This document shows positions 45,130-53,064 of a stretch of 64,000 nt of DNA, piece by piece (positions within the stretch are counted from its first letter, which is position 1; every line of letters begins with the position of its first letter). A program made the translations under genes and the position numbers. The notes beneath the pieces are model-generated. The model was not told the DNA's origin. It did not search any database and worked only from the letters and a program-made list of their open reading frames with translations. Source of the DNA: Chryseobacterium formosum (GTDB taxonomy: Bacteria; Bacteroidota; Bacteroidia; Flavobacteriales; Weeksellaceae); the NCBI RefSeq assembly GCF_026460885.1, contig NZ_JAOVZW010000010.1, positions 1 through 64,000 on the forward strand, read 5' to 3'.

Positions 45130-45768
45130 TTAAATAATAATATTCAGTTCTGATGGTGGTGGTGGAAGACTAATGCTTTCGCCTGTTCCCTGAGATTTCC
45201 CTCCCATTGTAATGGATGAACTTACCCATTTAAAAAACGATGATAAGGTTGCAGCATCGGTTGTATCGAGTTTTACTACATTATCGGTCAATTCTTTCAG
45301 GAAACTTTCATCAGCTTTTGGACCTGCTGCACATCCAACAATCACCCCAAAATCCATATTTTTGATTACAGGAATCATCTGTCTGTATTTTTGAATATCT
45401 GAAGGTTTCCCATCAGTAAAAATAAAAAGAAGCGGTTTCCAATCACCTTTTACTTCTGTAGAACCTTTAATTAAATCAACCTGAAGCAACGCTGAAACCA
45501 ATTCCAAAGCCGCTCCTGTATGAGTTGGACCACTATCCGGACAAGTAATTTCCATTGGATGAAAACTCGCCAAATCAATCATCGGAATAATATTTTTTAC
45601 TTCACGATCGAAAGTTGTCACACTTAAATAAAGCGTATCCATCGCTTGAGGATCTGAACGTAGCATAGAAATTAATCCATTGAAACCATTATTCAACGCT
45701 TGAATAGGTTCGCCGTTCATAGAGCCGGAAGTATCCAATAAAAAGTAGGCTAATAATCTTCTGTTCAT
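45130..45768 (-). CDS. TerY-like vWA domain protein
   Basis: A 212-residue vWA protein with MIDAS DTSGS (12-16), TFDREV, and FTDGKPSD near 116. It resembles the canonical TerY of tellurite-resistance loci and lacks the zinc-ribbon tail of the neighbouring vWA protein. It precedes that gene by 181 nt filled with repeat element 2. It follows the TerD genes, in line with a Ter stress-response cluster. Confidence 0.88.
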   Translation of the reverse strand: MNRRLLAYFLLDTSGSMNGEPIQALNNGFNGLISMLRSDPQAMDTLYLSVTTFDREVKNIIPMIDLASFHPMEITCPDSGPTHTGAALELVSALLQVDLIKGSTEVKGDWKPLLFIFTDGKPSDIQKYRQMIPVIKNMDFGVIVGCAAGPKADESFLKELTDNVVKLDTTDAATLSSFFKWVSSSITMGGKSQGTGESISLPPPPSELNIII

Positions 45769-45867
45769 TATAACAGGTATTAATTCACTAACAACAAACA
45801 GATTCTGCTATTTGCTGTTAGTTTATGATTAAATCAAATTTTGAAGAAAGTTAATTTCAATAAAAAT

Positions 45868-46533
45868 TTAATAAGAATATCTCTTTAAAATGTCAACAAA
45901 ACTGTCTGACTGATTTGGCTCTCCTAAAGCACGGAATTTCCAGTCACCATTATGTCTGTATGCTTCCGCAAAAACCATTGAGCACATTCCGTTCATACTT
46001 GAATCACCAGAAAGACTATACTTTGTAATTTCTTTTCCTCTTGCATCAACTGCACGAATAAATGCATTATCAATCATCCCAAAATGTTGATTATTTTGTC
46101 TTCCCATATAAATCGTTACCACGAAAATAATTTTCTGATAACGTTCGTCGAGTTGGTCTAATTTAACGATGATTTGCTCGTCATCGCCGTCTCCAGCTCC
46201 GGTTCTGTTATCGCCAGTCAACCAGATATGTCCGCTTGGATGCTGCATTGAATTGAAATAAATAACATCACCTTGGTAAAGCCCCATTTGTCTTCCATCA
46301 TTCGTCTGAACGGTTCTTCCTAAATTGGCAACTTTTCCGTTTCCATCTAAAAGAAATGCAACTGCATCTAAATCATACTCTGCTTCTTTGTTGAAAATTT
46401 TCCCGAAAAAACCTCCTTGTTTACGAACATCCCATCCTAAACCAATGGTTACCTGAGACAGATCATAAACACTTTCTCCACGATCGTTTTTTCTTAAATC
46501 TATAGTTTGACCTTTCTGTAAATTGATTGCCAT
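45868..46533 (-). CDS. TerD-domain protein, TerZ-like
   Basis: A 221-residue TerD-family protein. The N-terminal NLQKGQTIDL and YDLSQVTIGLGWD are the family start; the acidic calcium-binding motif TGDNRTGAGDGDDEQI (about 105-120) is closest to TerZ. A 15-residue insert (KQGGFFGKIFNKEAEYD) lengthens it beyond the usual 190. TerD proteins bind Ca2+ in two sites and act in membrane-associated chemical stress defence. Confidence 0.9.
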   Translation of the reverse strand: MAINLQKGQTIDLRKNDRGESVYDLSQVTIGLGWDVRKQGGFFGKIFNKEAEYDLDAVAFLLDGNGKVANLGRTVQTNDGRQMGLYQGDVIYFNSMQHPSGHIWLTGDNRTGAGDGDDEQIIVKLDQLDERYQKIIFVVTIYMGRQNNQHFGMIDNAFIRAVDARGKEITKYSLSGDSSMNGMCSMVFAEAYRHNGDWKFRALGEPNQSDSFVDILKRYSY

Positions 46534-46581
46534 TTTTAATATCTTTTTTGTGTTATTAATTTTGTTTTAAATCTTTTTTAA

Positions 46582-46635
46582 ACGCAAAGAGCGCAAAGTT
46601 TTTTTATCTGATTGAGAATATTTTCGTTCGCAAAG
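46582..46635. repeat. CGCAAAG repeats between TerD genes
   Basis: CGCAAAG occurs at 46583-46589, 46592-46598 and 46629-46635 in the 158-nt spacer, partly as ACGCAAAGAGCGCAAAG. It looks like a fragment of a dispersed intergenic repeat. Confidence 0.5.
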
Positions 46636-46691
46636 GCGTTTCACTCAGCGAAGATTGAAAGTCTTTGATGCATGCTATTAAAATATTTCTT

Positions 46692-47267
46692 TTATTTAAT
46701 GATCTGACCTTTATAATATTTCTCTAAAAAGAAACCGAGATCTGCTCTGTAACCGATGCCTGAAGCTTCAAATTTCCAGCTTCCGTTTCTTTTGTAAAGA
46801 CGTCCGAATTCTACACCTGTTTCAATAGAAAAATCTTCATCAAGCTCATATTTTGCAATTTCCTGATGATTGTTATTATCCACAACTCTGATATAAGAAT
46901 TTCTTACCATTCCGAAATTTTGTTTTCTTCTTTCGAAATCTTCAATGGTTACCACAAACAGAATTTCTTCCACTCTTGGATCCACCTTTTCAAGATCGAT
47001 AACAATTGCTTCATCATCGTCTCCATCGCTGCTTTTTCCATCGGGATCATCTCCTGTATGTTGTAAAGCTCCGTCCGGAGAATTTAAATTATTGTAAAAA
47101 ACAAAATACTCGTCACCGACAAGCTTTCTGTCTGAATCAATCATAATCGCTGAAGCATCCAAATCGAATGCATGACCTGTACCTTCATTTGGGTCCCATC
47201 CCAAACCAATTGTCATTTTTGTAAGTCCTAGTTCTATTTTTTGACCTTTCTGTAAATTAATTGCCAT
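46692..47267 (-). CDS. terD: TerD-family protein
   Basis: A 191-residue protein of the normal TerD/TerE length. It starts MAINLQKGQKIEL, with GLGWDPNEG, the acidic GDDPDGKSSDGDDDE (74-88) Ca2+-binding loop and VIDLEKVDPRVEEI. It is the most upstream gene of the Ter cluster here. No TerC membrane protein is in the window. Confidence 0.9.
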   Translation of the reverse strand: MAINLQKGQKIELGLTKMTIGLGWDPNEGTGHAFDLDASAIMIDSDRKLVGDEYFVFYNNLNSPDGALQHTGDDPDGKSSDGDDDEAIVIDLEKVDPRVEEILFVVTIEDFERRKQNFGMVRNSYIRVVDNNNHQEIAKYELDEDFSIETGVEFGRLYKRNGSWKFEASGIGYRADLGFFLEKYYKGQIIK

Positions 47268-47381
47268 AATCTATAAATATAATTTTTCCCTTAAGATAGA
47301 TTTGATTTTTGAATTAACCAAATTAATGATAAAAAGTCATACAGTTTTAAAGTTTTTTTAATATTTGAAAAAAATTTAAGC

Positions 47382-47415
47382 AAAAAAAAATCCTGCTTCA
47401 AATGAAACAGGATTT
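47382..47415 (-). terminator. terminator after panD/flippase-like operon
   Basis: AAATCCTG (47388-47395) pairs with CAGGATTT (47408-47415); the minus strand continues in nine T. Confidence 0.9.
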
Positions 47416-47437
47416 ATATATTTTAAAATTAATAAGA

Positions 47438-48451
47438 TTATTCTTCTATTAAATTATTACGTGCTTTTGCCAACATCGGAATAGAAATCAATCCCATCAC
47501 CAACATAACAACAATTTGTAACGGAAGCGAGATAAATGAATACGTCAATCCCATTTCGCCACCAAACTCAGCACTTTTGCCCATCGCAAGGAATAATGCC
47601 ATAAAACCGTACTTCATTGCCAAATTAAAGGCTCCAATTCCGCCACTTGCAGGAATTATCATTCCTAAAGTTCCTACAACAATGATGAAAAATCCGTCAG
47701 CAAAAGTAAAATCTGAAGTTTCAGGCAAAGCAAAACACACAAGATATGCTGCAAAATAATAAGAAACCCAAATTCCTATTGTATATATAATGAACTTTCC
47801 TTTTTCTTTCAATTTGAAAATCGAGGTAAGACCTTGAATAATACCATCAATAAAACCAATAATTTTACCTAAAACAGGAACATTAACAAATTTATTTTTA
47901 AAAACAAAAAACAAAACTCCGGCAATTGCTAAACCTCCAAGAATCAACAATATTTTATTCGGATTTATATTGACTCCTGAATTTTCGTAAAATGATAAGA
48001 TTGCATCATATTTAAAAATTAAGGTCAATCCTAAAAATCCAAGCATACAAATCAAATCCACTACTCTTTCCAGAATAATAGTCCCAAAAGATTTATCAAC
48101 AGGAACTTTTTCAACACCATATAAAGCAGTTGCTCTCGCAACTTCCCCACTTCTAGGAATGGTAAGATTCATTAAATATCCGAAAGATAAAGACCAAAGT
48201 GCATTTGAACTTGAGATTTTGTGCCCCATTGGTTCCAATAATAAATTCCATCGAATTGCCCTAAACCAGTATGCTAAAAGTGCAAAAACTGCAGCAAAAG
48301 CTACCCAAAGATAATTGGCTTTCGCTAAAGATTTCTGAATGACTTTAAAATCCAGTCCTCTCAGTGCTAACCACAAAAAAAAGCCTGCAAAAGCAAGCGA
48401 GATTACTATGGTGAGTAAAGATTTTAAAGTTTTATTTGATTTCTTCTCCAT
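47438..48451 (-). CDS. flippase-like integral membrane protein (YbhN/UPF0104 family)
   Basis: A 337-residue protein with about eight transmembrane segments. The motifs WFRAIRWNLLLEPMG (about 62-76), GYLMNLTIPRSGEVARA and PASGGIGAFNLAM are typical of the lysylphosphatidylglycerol synthase TM-region family, which moves lipids across the membrane. No synthase domain is attached, so this is the membrane part alone. It begins 3 nt after panD and shares its terminator. Confidence 0.85.
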   Translation of the reverse strand: MEKKSNKTLKSLLTIVISLAFAGFFLWLALRGLDFKVIQKSLAKANYLWVAFAAVFALLAYWFRAIRWNLLLEPMGHKISSSNALWSLSFGYLMNLTIPRSGEVARATALYGVEKVPVDKSFGTIILERVVDLICMLGFLGLTLIFKYDAILSFYENSGVNINPNKILLILGGLAIAGVLFFVFKNKFVNVPVLGKIIGFIDGIIQGLTSIFKLKEKGKFIIYTIGIWVSYYFAAYLVCFALPETSDFTFADGFFIIVVGTLGMIIPASGGIGAFNLAMKYGFMALFLAMGKSAEFGGEMGLTYSFISLPLQIVVMLVMGLISIPMLAKARNNLIEE

Positions 48452-48454
48452 AAA

Positions 48455-48805
48455 TTAAGTAAGAAGATTTGTTTTTTCGTCCGGGAAAACAATTTTTGGT
48501 TGATATTCCTGAGCTTCTTCCGGAGTCATTTGAGCATAAGCAATGATAATAATAATGTCATCACGCTGAACTTTTCTTGCTGCAGGACCATTTAAGCAAA
48601 CTTCTCCTGATTTTCTTTTTCCTTTGATGACATAAGTGTCAAAACGTTCCCCGTTGTTGACATTCACGATATAAACTCTTTCTCCAACTACCAAACCTGC
48701 AGCCTCGATAAGGTCTTCATCAATGGTAATACTTCCAATATAATTAAGGTCTGAAGCCGTAACTCTAACCCTGTGAATTTTAGATTTGAATACTTCTATT
48801 AACAT
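48455..48805 (-). CDS. panD: aspartate 1-decarboxylase
   Basis: A 116-residue pyruvoyl enzyme that makes beta-alanine for pantothenate. The self-cleavage site is Gly24-Ser25 in NYIGSITID; Lys9 and Tyr58 of the active site are in the expected positions. The length is standard. A TAAATTTG -7 box lies 4 nt before the ATG, so the mRNA is probably leaderless. The flippase-like gene follows after 3 nt. Confidence 0.96.
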   Translation of the reverse strand: MLIEVFKSKIHRVRVTASDLNYIGSITIDEDLIEAAGLVVGERVYIVNVNNGERFDTYVIKGKRKSGEVCLNGPAARKVQRDDIIIIIAYAQMTPEEAQEYQPKIVFPDEKTNLLT

Positions 48806-48809
48806 GGTG

Positions 48810-48817
48810 CAAATTTA
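48810..48817 (-). promoter_or_regulatory. panD -7 box, leaderless arrangement
   Basis: Minus-strand TAAATTTG ends 4 nt before the panD ATG (48805). Confidence 0.6.
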
Positions 48818-49027
48818 TTAATAATATTTAAGAAAATCATTTTAAAATAAAAATTACAACTCCCATAAATTGAGGTGATTAATTTAATCCAAACTAAAAT
48901 ATTCATATTTATTTTACAAACTTAGCAAGCATATCTGTAAAAAAATCAATTGTTGATATTAAATTAGGAATTTAATAAATTTAAAAACAAATAATAATAA
49001 TTTAGGAAAGCCAATATACATAAGTAG

Positions 49028-49043
49028 TTGGCACGGTTTTAGT
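49028..49043 (+). promoter_or_regulatory. candidate sigma-54 promoter
   Basis: TTGGCACGGTTTTAGT has a consensus -24 TTGGCACG, while the -12 part (TAG in place of TTGC) is weaker. It lies 162 nt before the HU gene in a 399-nt spacer (48806-49204) that otherwise holds only the HU promoter and AT-rich sequence. Confidence 0.4.
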
Positions 49044-49138
49044 ATCTCGAAACCTTGATTTTTCGTAAAAACCCAAATTATCAAATTTTAATTGATTTTG
49101 ATGAAATGTAAAAAAAATCAATATGTTTTTACAAAAAA

Positions 49139-49169
49139 TTTGCACAATTTGAAAATTGTTTTAAATTTG
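49139..49169 (+). promoter_or_regulatory. HU gene promoter
   Basis: TTTG at 49139-49142, 19-nt spacer, TAAATTTG at 49162-49169; 35 nt before the ATG. Confidence 0.8.
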
Positions 49170-49204
49170 CTTTTATAACTAACTAACTTTTAATATTAAA
49201 AATT

Positions 49205-49519
49205 ATGAACAAGTCTGAATTAATTGACGCAATCGCAAAAGACGCAGGTATTACTAAAGTTGCTGCAAAAGCTGCTCTAGAATCTTTTATCTCTAATGTA
49301 ACGAATACATTAAAAACTAAGGAAGGTAAAGTTTCTTTGGTAGGATTCGGTACTTTCTCTGTATCTGAGAGAGCTGCAAGACAAGGTATTAACCCTGCGA
49401 CTAAAAAACCAATCAACATCGAAGCTAAAACTGTTGCTAAGTTCAAGGCTGGCGCAGATTTATCTACAGCTGTTGCAATGGCAAACGTACCTGCAGCTGC
49501 TGCTAAAAAGAAAAAATAA
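49205..49519 (+). CDS. DNA-binding protein HU
   Basis: A 104-residue HU/IHF-family nucleoid protein. It has the helical N-terminus MNKSELIDAIAKDAGITKVAAKAAL, the beta-arm signature VGFGTFSVSERAARQGINPATK (48-69, containing the DNA-intercalating Pro), and a short Ala/Lys-rich C-terminal tail. It bends DNA and compacts the chromosome. It has a strong promoter and terminator of its own, as expected for an abundant protein. Confidence 0.95.
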   Translation: MNKSELIDAIAKDAGITKVAAKAALESFISNVTNTLKTKEGKVSLVGFGTFSVSERAARQGINPATKKPINIEAKTVAKFKAGADLSTAVAMANVPAAAAKKKK

Positions 49520-49539
49520 TCATTTGATTATAAAGAAAA

Positions 49540-49567
49540 AACCTCATCATTTGATGGGGTTTTTTTG
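49540..49567 (+). terminator. terminator after HU gene
   Basis: AACCTCATC (49540-49548) pairs with GATGGGGTT (49553-49561, one G-U pair), then six T. Confidence 0.9.
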
Positions 49568-49624
49568 TGTGGTTTCTCGAAACTCAGCCAAAATTTGATT
49601 TAAGTTTTCAAGCTATCAAATAAA

Positions 49625-50266
49625 TTAAGGAGCTAATCTGGAAATTTTCCAGTCCAAATCTTCTAATGAATATATAATTCTATCATGTAATCTATTTGGT
49701 CTTCCTTGCCAAAACTCTATTTCGTAAGGTTTTGCGATGTAGCCACCCCAATTTTCCGGTCTTGGAACTTCTGAATTTTCATATTCTTTTTCTAAATCTC
49801 TCAATTTTTCTTCTAAAAACTCCCTGTTTGGAATTTCTTGACTTTGAGGAGAAACCGCCGCTCCAAGTTGACTTCCTTTTGGTCTTGAATGAAAATAACC
49901 GTCACTCAAATTCTCAGCAATTTTTTCAAGGTTTGCTTTGATGATAATCTGTCTTTCTAAACCTGGCCAAAAGAAATGAAGACACGCTTTATGTGTTTTT
50001 TCTATTGCTTTTCCTTTTCTGCTGTCGTAGTTGGTATAAAAAATAAAGCCTTCATACGTATATTCTTTTAGCAAAACCATTCTCGTTCTTGGACATCCAT
50101 CTTCCTCCAAAGTAGAAACCGCCATTGCATTCGCCTCTGAAATGGATGGATTTTCCGAAGCTTCCAAAAACCAATCTCTGAATTGTTCGATAGGATTCTC
50201 TTTAATCTCACTTTCAATAAGTTGTGATTTTTCGTAGATTTTTCTTTTATCGTGGAGGTTTTCCAT
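49625..50266 (-). CDS. pdxH: pyridoxamine 5'-phosphate oxidase
   Basis: A 213-residue FMN enzyme that oxidises pyridoxine/pyridoxamine phosphate to PLP. Visible FMN and substrate motifs: RMVLLKEY, FYTNYDSRKGKAI, FFWPGLERQI, FHSRPKGSQLGA and the C-terminal EFWQGRPNRLHDRIIY. The length is normal. The gene diverges from yqgE with a 24-nt gap. Confidence 0.96.
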   Translation of the reverse strand: MENLHDKRKIYEKSQLIESEIKENPIEQFRDWFLEASENPSISEANAMAVSTLEEDGCPRTRMVLLKEYTYEGFIFYTNYDSRKGKAIEKTHKACLHFFWPGLERQIIIKANLEKIAENLSDGYFHSRPKGSQLGAAVSPQSQEIPNREFLEEKLRDLEKEYENSEVPRPENWGGYIAKPYEIEFWQGRPNRLHDRIIYSLEDLDWKISRLAP

Positions 50267-50279
50267 AAATAATTTTTAT

Positions 50280-50287
50280 TAAATTTG
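50280..50287 (+). promoter_or_regulatory. yqgE -7 box, leaderless arrangement
   Basis: TAAATTTG ends 3 nt before the ATG at 50291 and overlaps an alternative TTG start at 50285. Confidence 0.6.
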
Positions 50288-50290
50288 AGT

Positions 50291-50839
50291 ATGAATTACT
50301 CATACAAAGGTAAAATATTAATTTCCACACCTGATATTTCCGGCGATATTTTTTCAAGATCGGTAGTGCTGATTATCGACCACAGCGAAAGTGGCGCATT
50401 CGGCTTGATCTTGAATAAAAAAAACAGCAAAATGAGTAATCGTTTTAAAAATTTCTTCGATTTTCAGATTGAAGTTTATGATGGCGGTCCTGTAGAAAAT
50501 GACAAAGTATTTTTTATTGTTAAAGGAAAAAAAGTCACTGAAAACTACACCATAATCAATGATGAATATTATCTTACAGAAGATATAGAACTTATTATTA
50601 ATGCTGTTTTGCAGAACGAAATCAGCATTCAGGATGTAAAAATATTTTCGGGATATTCGGGTTGGTCGGGTTTACAGCTTGACAATGAAATCCAACAAAA
50701 AGTTTGGACGGTTGTAGATGTTTACAATTTAGATTACACGCTTCCCAATGACCATACTTTATGGAAATCAATTATGCAAAATCTTGGTGGTGAATACCTT
50801 TTGTGGGCAAATGCTCCAGAAGACATTTCGTTAAACTAA
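50291..50839 (+). CDS. YqgE/AlgH family protein
   Basis: A 182-residue protein of the YqgE/AlgH (DUF179) family. It opens GKILISTPDISGDIFSRSVVLI and has GAFGLILNKK, YDGGPVEND and GYSGWSGLQLDNE, the family signatures. The ATG at 50291 is preferred over the TTG at 50285, which overlaps the -7 box. Function is unknown; AlgH has been linked to regulation of exopolysaccharide and stress in other bacteria. Confidence 0.93.
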   Translation: MNYSYKGKILISTPDISGDIFSRSVVLIIDHSESGAFGLILNKKNSKMSNRFKNFFDFQIEVYDGGPVENDKVFFIVKGKKVTENYTIINDEYYLTEDIELIINAVLQNEISIQDVKIFSGYSGWSGLQLDNEIQQKVWTVVDVYNLDYTLPNDHTLWKSIMQNLGGEYLLWANAPEDISLN

Positions 50840-50944
50840 TCATTACTTCACAAAGAAGCGATATACATTTAACAAATTTTAAGTTTTTGTTATACAATTT
50901 TTAAGATACTTTTCACGTTCTTTGATAACCTAAAACAACGAACT

Positions 50945-51523
50945 ATGAAAGCAATAAAATTACTGGCTTTATCTTTAGCTTCTACAGCAATTCTTTCTTT
51001 CACTCCCGTAAATAAAAAAGTTGTCGTAATTGATGCCGGTCATGGCGGAAATGATTTAGGAGCCAATAAAGATGGCGTCCTAGAAAAAGAGTTGGTTTTA
51101 AATATCGCTCAACAAATCAAACAAGCAAGCGAAAACGGAAAATACGAAGTTATTTTAACAAGAGACAGCGATACTTATGCAACTCTTTCAGAAAGAACAG
51201 AGCAAATCAACAAGCTTAACCCGGAAATGGTTATTTCTCTCCATATCAACTCAACTCCCGAAGCAAATACTCCTAAAAGCGGTCATGAAATTTTCATTCA
51301 GAATACTACTGAATCGAAAAATTTAGCTGAAAAATTATCTAAGAAATTAGGAGAATGTGCTATTAAAGAGCAAAATCTTAATATTCTGAAAAACTCAAAA
51401 TCTCCTGCAGTTGTAGTAGAATTGGGCTATATCAACAATGCAAAAGAAAGAGAATATTTGAGTAGTCCTGATGGACAAAGACAAATTGCTCGAAAATTTG
51501 CAGAATTCATCAACGAAAATTAA
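50945..51523 (+). CDS. N-acetylmuramoyl-L-alanine amidase (Amidase_3)
   Basis: A 192-residue secreted zinc amidase that cuts the peptide stem from MurNAc in peptidoglycan. Signal peptide about 1-20, then IDAGHGGNDLGA with zinc ligand His33, second ligand Glu47/49 region, SLHINS (His100), and catalytic VVVELGYINN (Glu159). It lacks the AMIN and LysM domains of larger AmiC-type enzymes. It is monocistronic. Confidence 0.93.
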   Translation: MKAIKLLALSLASTAILSFTPVNKKVVVIDAGHGGNDLGANKDGVLEKELVLNIAQQIKQASENGKYEVILTRDSDTYATLSERTEQINKLNPEMVISLHINSTPEANTPKSGHEIFIQNTTESKNLAEKLSKKLGECAIKEQNLNILKNSKSPAVVVELGYINNAKEREYLSSPDGQRQIARKFAEFINEN

Positions 51524-51557
51524 TTTAAAGAATACACCTTTCTGATTTATCAGAATA

Positions 51558-51595
51558 AAACCCGGTAAAGGACTGAAATGTTGTTTACCGGGTTT
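51558..51595. terminator. bidirectional terminator
   Basis: A 12-bp stem, AAACCCGGTAAA (51558-51569) with TTTACCGGGTTT (51584-51595), between convergent genes. Confidence 0.85.
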
Positions 51596-51602
51596 GTCAA
51601 TT

Positions 51603-52412
51603 TTAGAAACTATTTTTCCAGCTTTCTACCAATTCGGTGAAGCGATTGTTTTCAAAAGTTTTATTTCTAATTTTCTTTACTGAGAAAACTCCCTTTTCAT
51701 CTGAAATTAATAAGATTTCTTCGGCTTTTTGAGATTCAAAAGCGATAATCTCGTGCTCCTGAACATCTGCCAAATTATTTTTATGCAGATACGTCACAAA
51801 ATTCTCCAGCAAAGGCGAAATATATGCTCCTTCTGACTGTTTCGGAATTTTAATTACATCACCTTCAAGAAACAGAAGATTTCCGGTAGTAGCACGAGCA
51901 ATTCGTTTGTTTGGATTTAATAAAATAACATCATCCAAATCGTTTTCCTGTGCGTAAATTCCTCCATAAATATTTTCCGGACAGTGAACTCTTATATTAC
52001 TTAAAAGATTGTTATTTACATTAATTTCTTTAATTAAATCTAATTCCAAAGGTCTTTGATTAATAGAAAGAACGTCATCCATTTCATCTACCTCAAAATA
52101 ATAAGAAACCGAAGACTTAGACAAAGTAACGCCATCTGAATTCCTGAAGACCAGAAAATTGATAATCCCGTTTTGAATATTATTTCCTTCGATTACTTTC
52201 GTATTGAAAAGATTCTGAAAAAATTCCAAAGTATACGTAAGAGGAATATTCAGTCTCATTTTTCTCATGGATGCCATTAAAAAGAAATAGCATTCTTCAT
52301 CCATAATCAGCTTTGAATTTCTTATAAAAAAAGAAACTTTCACCGCATCTCCTGAAAGAAAAGCACGGTTTTTCACCTGTAATTCTTCAGATGTAAAATA
52401 TGTATTTTCCAT
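51603..52412 (-). CDS. class IV aminotransferase-like protein, catalytic Lys not evident
   Basis: A 269-residue protein with the class IV PLP fold (D-amino acid transaminase/ADC lyase type): NRAFLSGDAVKVSFFIRN at the start, IIN.LVFRN, and the ARATTGNLLF element (172-181) in place of E-x-T-x-S-N-x-F. The segment where the PLP-binding Lys should lie (about 20 residues before DDVILL) reads NNLLSNIRVHCPENIYGG without any Lys. It may thus be inactive or bind PLP differently. Flavobacteriia carry many such distant members; function unknown. Confidence 0.78.
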   Translation of the reverse strand: MENTYFTSEELQVKNRAFLSGDAVKVSFFIRNSKLIMDEECYFFLMASMRKMRLNIPLTYTLEFFQNLFNTKVIEGNNIQNGIINFLVFRNSDGVTLSKSSVSYYFEVDEMDDVLSINQRPLELDLIKEINVNNNLLSNIRVHCPENIYGGIYAQENDLDDVILLNPNKRIARATTGNLLFLEGDVIKIPKQSEGAYISPLLENFVTYLHKNNLADVQEHEIIAFESQKAEEILLISDEKGVFSVKKIRNKTFENNRFTELVESWKNSF

Positions 52413-52427
52413 TATGAATATTTATAA

Positions 52428-52453
52428 AAAAATAATGAACGATAAATCGTTCA
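52428..52453 (-). terminator. terminator after SRPBCC gene
   Basis: TGAACGAT (52436-52443) and ATCGTTCA (52446-52453) form a tight hairpin; the minus strand continues TTATTTTTTT. Confidence 0.7.
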
Positions 52454-52488
52454 TCAGTTTTGCTATTTAAAAACAGTACAGCTTAGAA

Positions 52489-52875
52489 TTAAGCAGCACC
52501 TAATTTTATTCTAAGATTTTCTATAAGGTTTTCCCAATACATTGCGTTTTCCTCTTCATCTCCTTCTTCACAAAAATCTGTAATATTTAAAGCTAAATCT
52601 TCTGTAATATCATCAATTGTAATTGTCATTTCGAAGAAATTTTTCGTCCCTTCATCTTCCTCCCATCTGTAACGTACGAAACCTTCAGGCTTATATCTGA
52701 TTAAAGTCGCCTTTTCAGCAGGACCTCCACCCCAACTAAAAAAGAAATCATCTCCTTTCTCTAGTACATCATCCGCAAACCATTCAGACAATCCCTCAGC
52801 TGTTGCCAAATATTCATACAAAATCTCTGAAAGACAGTGCATTGGGAATTCGTAATGGACTTTATGTTTCGCCAT
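52489..52875 (-). CDS. START-like/SRPBCC domain protein
   Basis: A 128-residue acidic protein with the START-like (AHSA1-type SRPBCC) fold: KVHYEFPMHCLSEILYEYLATAEGLSEWFADDV, then FFSWGGGPAEKATLIRY, VRYRWEED and a long C-terminal helix. This fold makes a cavity for hydrophobic ligands. The set of residues is typical of a family found in nearly all Flavobacteriia; no function known. Confidence 0.85.
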   Translation of the reverse strand: MAKHKVHYEFPMHCLSEILYEYLATAEGLSEWFADDVLEKGDDFFFSWGGGPAEKATLIRYKPEGFVRYRWEEDEGTKNFFEMTITIDDITEDLALNITDFCEEGDEEENAMYWENLIENLRIKLGAA

Positions 52876-53019
52876 ATAACTTATTTTTAACGTGACGCAA
52901 TATATAAATTAATTTTTTTATTACGCAAAATTATATTTAAATTTTTATGATTTTTATCAGAAATATTTTCGTTGCTTCCAATCGAAACTTTACAAAAACT
53001 TTCATCATTAAATTCCATC

Positions 53020-53041
53020 AAAAAACCTCTTAAAAAAGAGG
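53020..53041 (-). terminator. terminator after class III aminotransferase
   Basis: CCTCTT (53026-53031) pairs with AAGAGG (53036-53041); minus-strand T-run follows. Confidence 0.75.
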
Positions 53042-53064
53042 CTTCGATATTAGTCATTTTAAAG

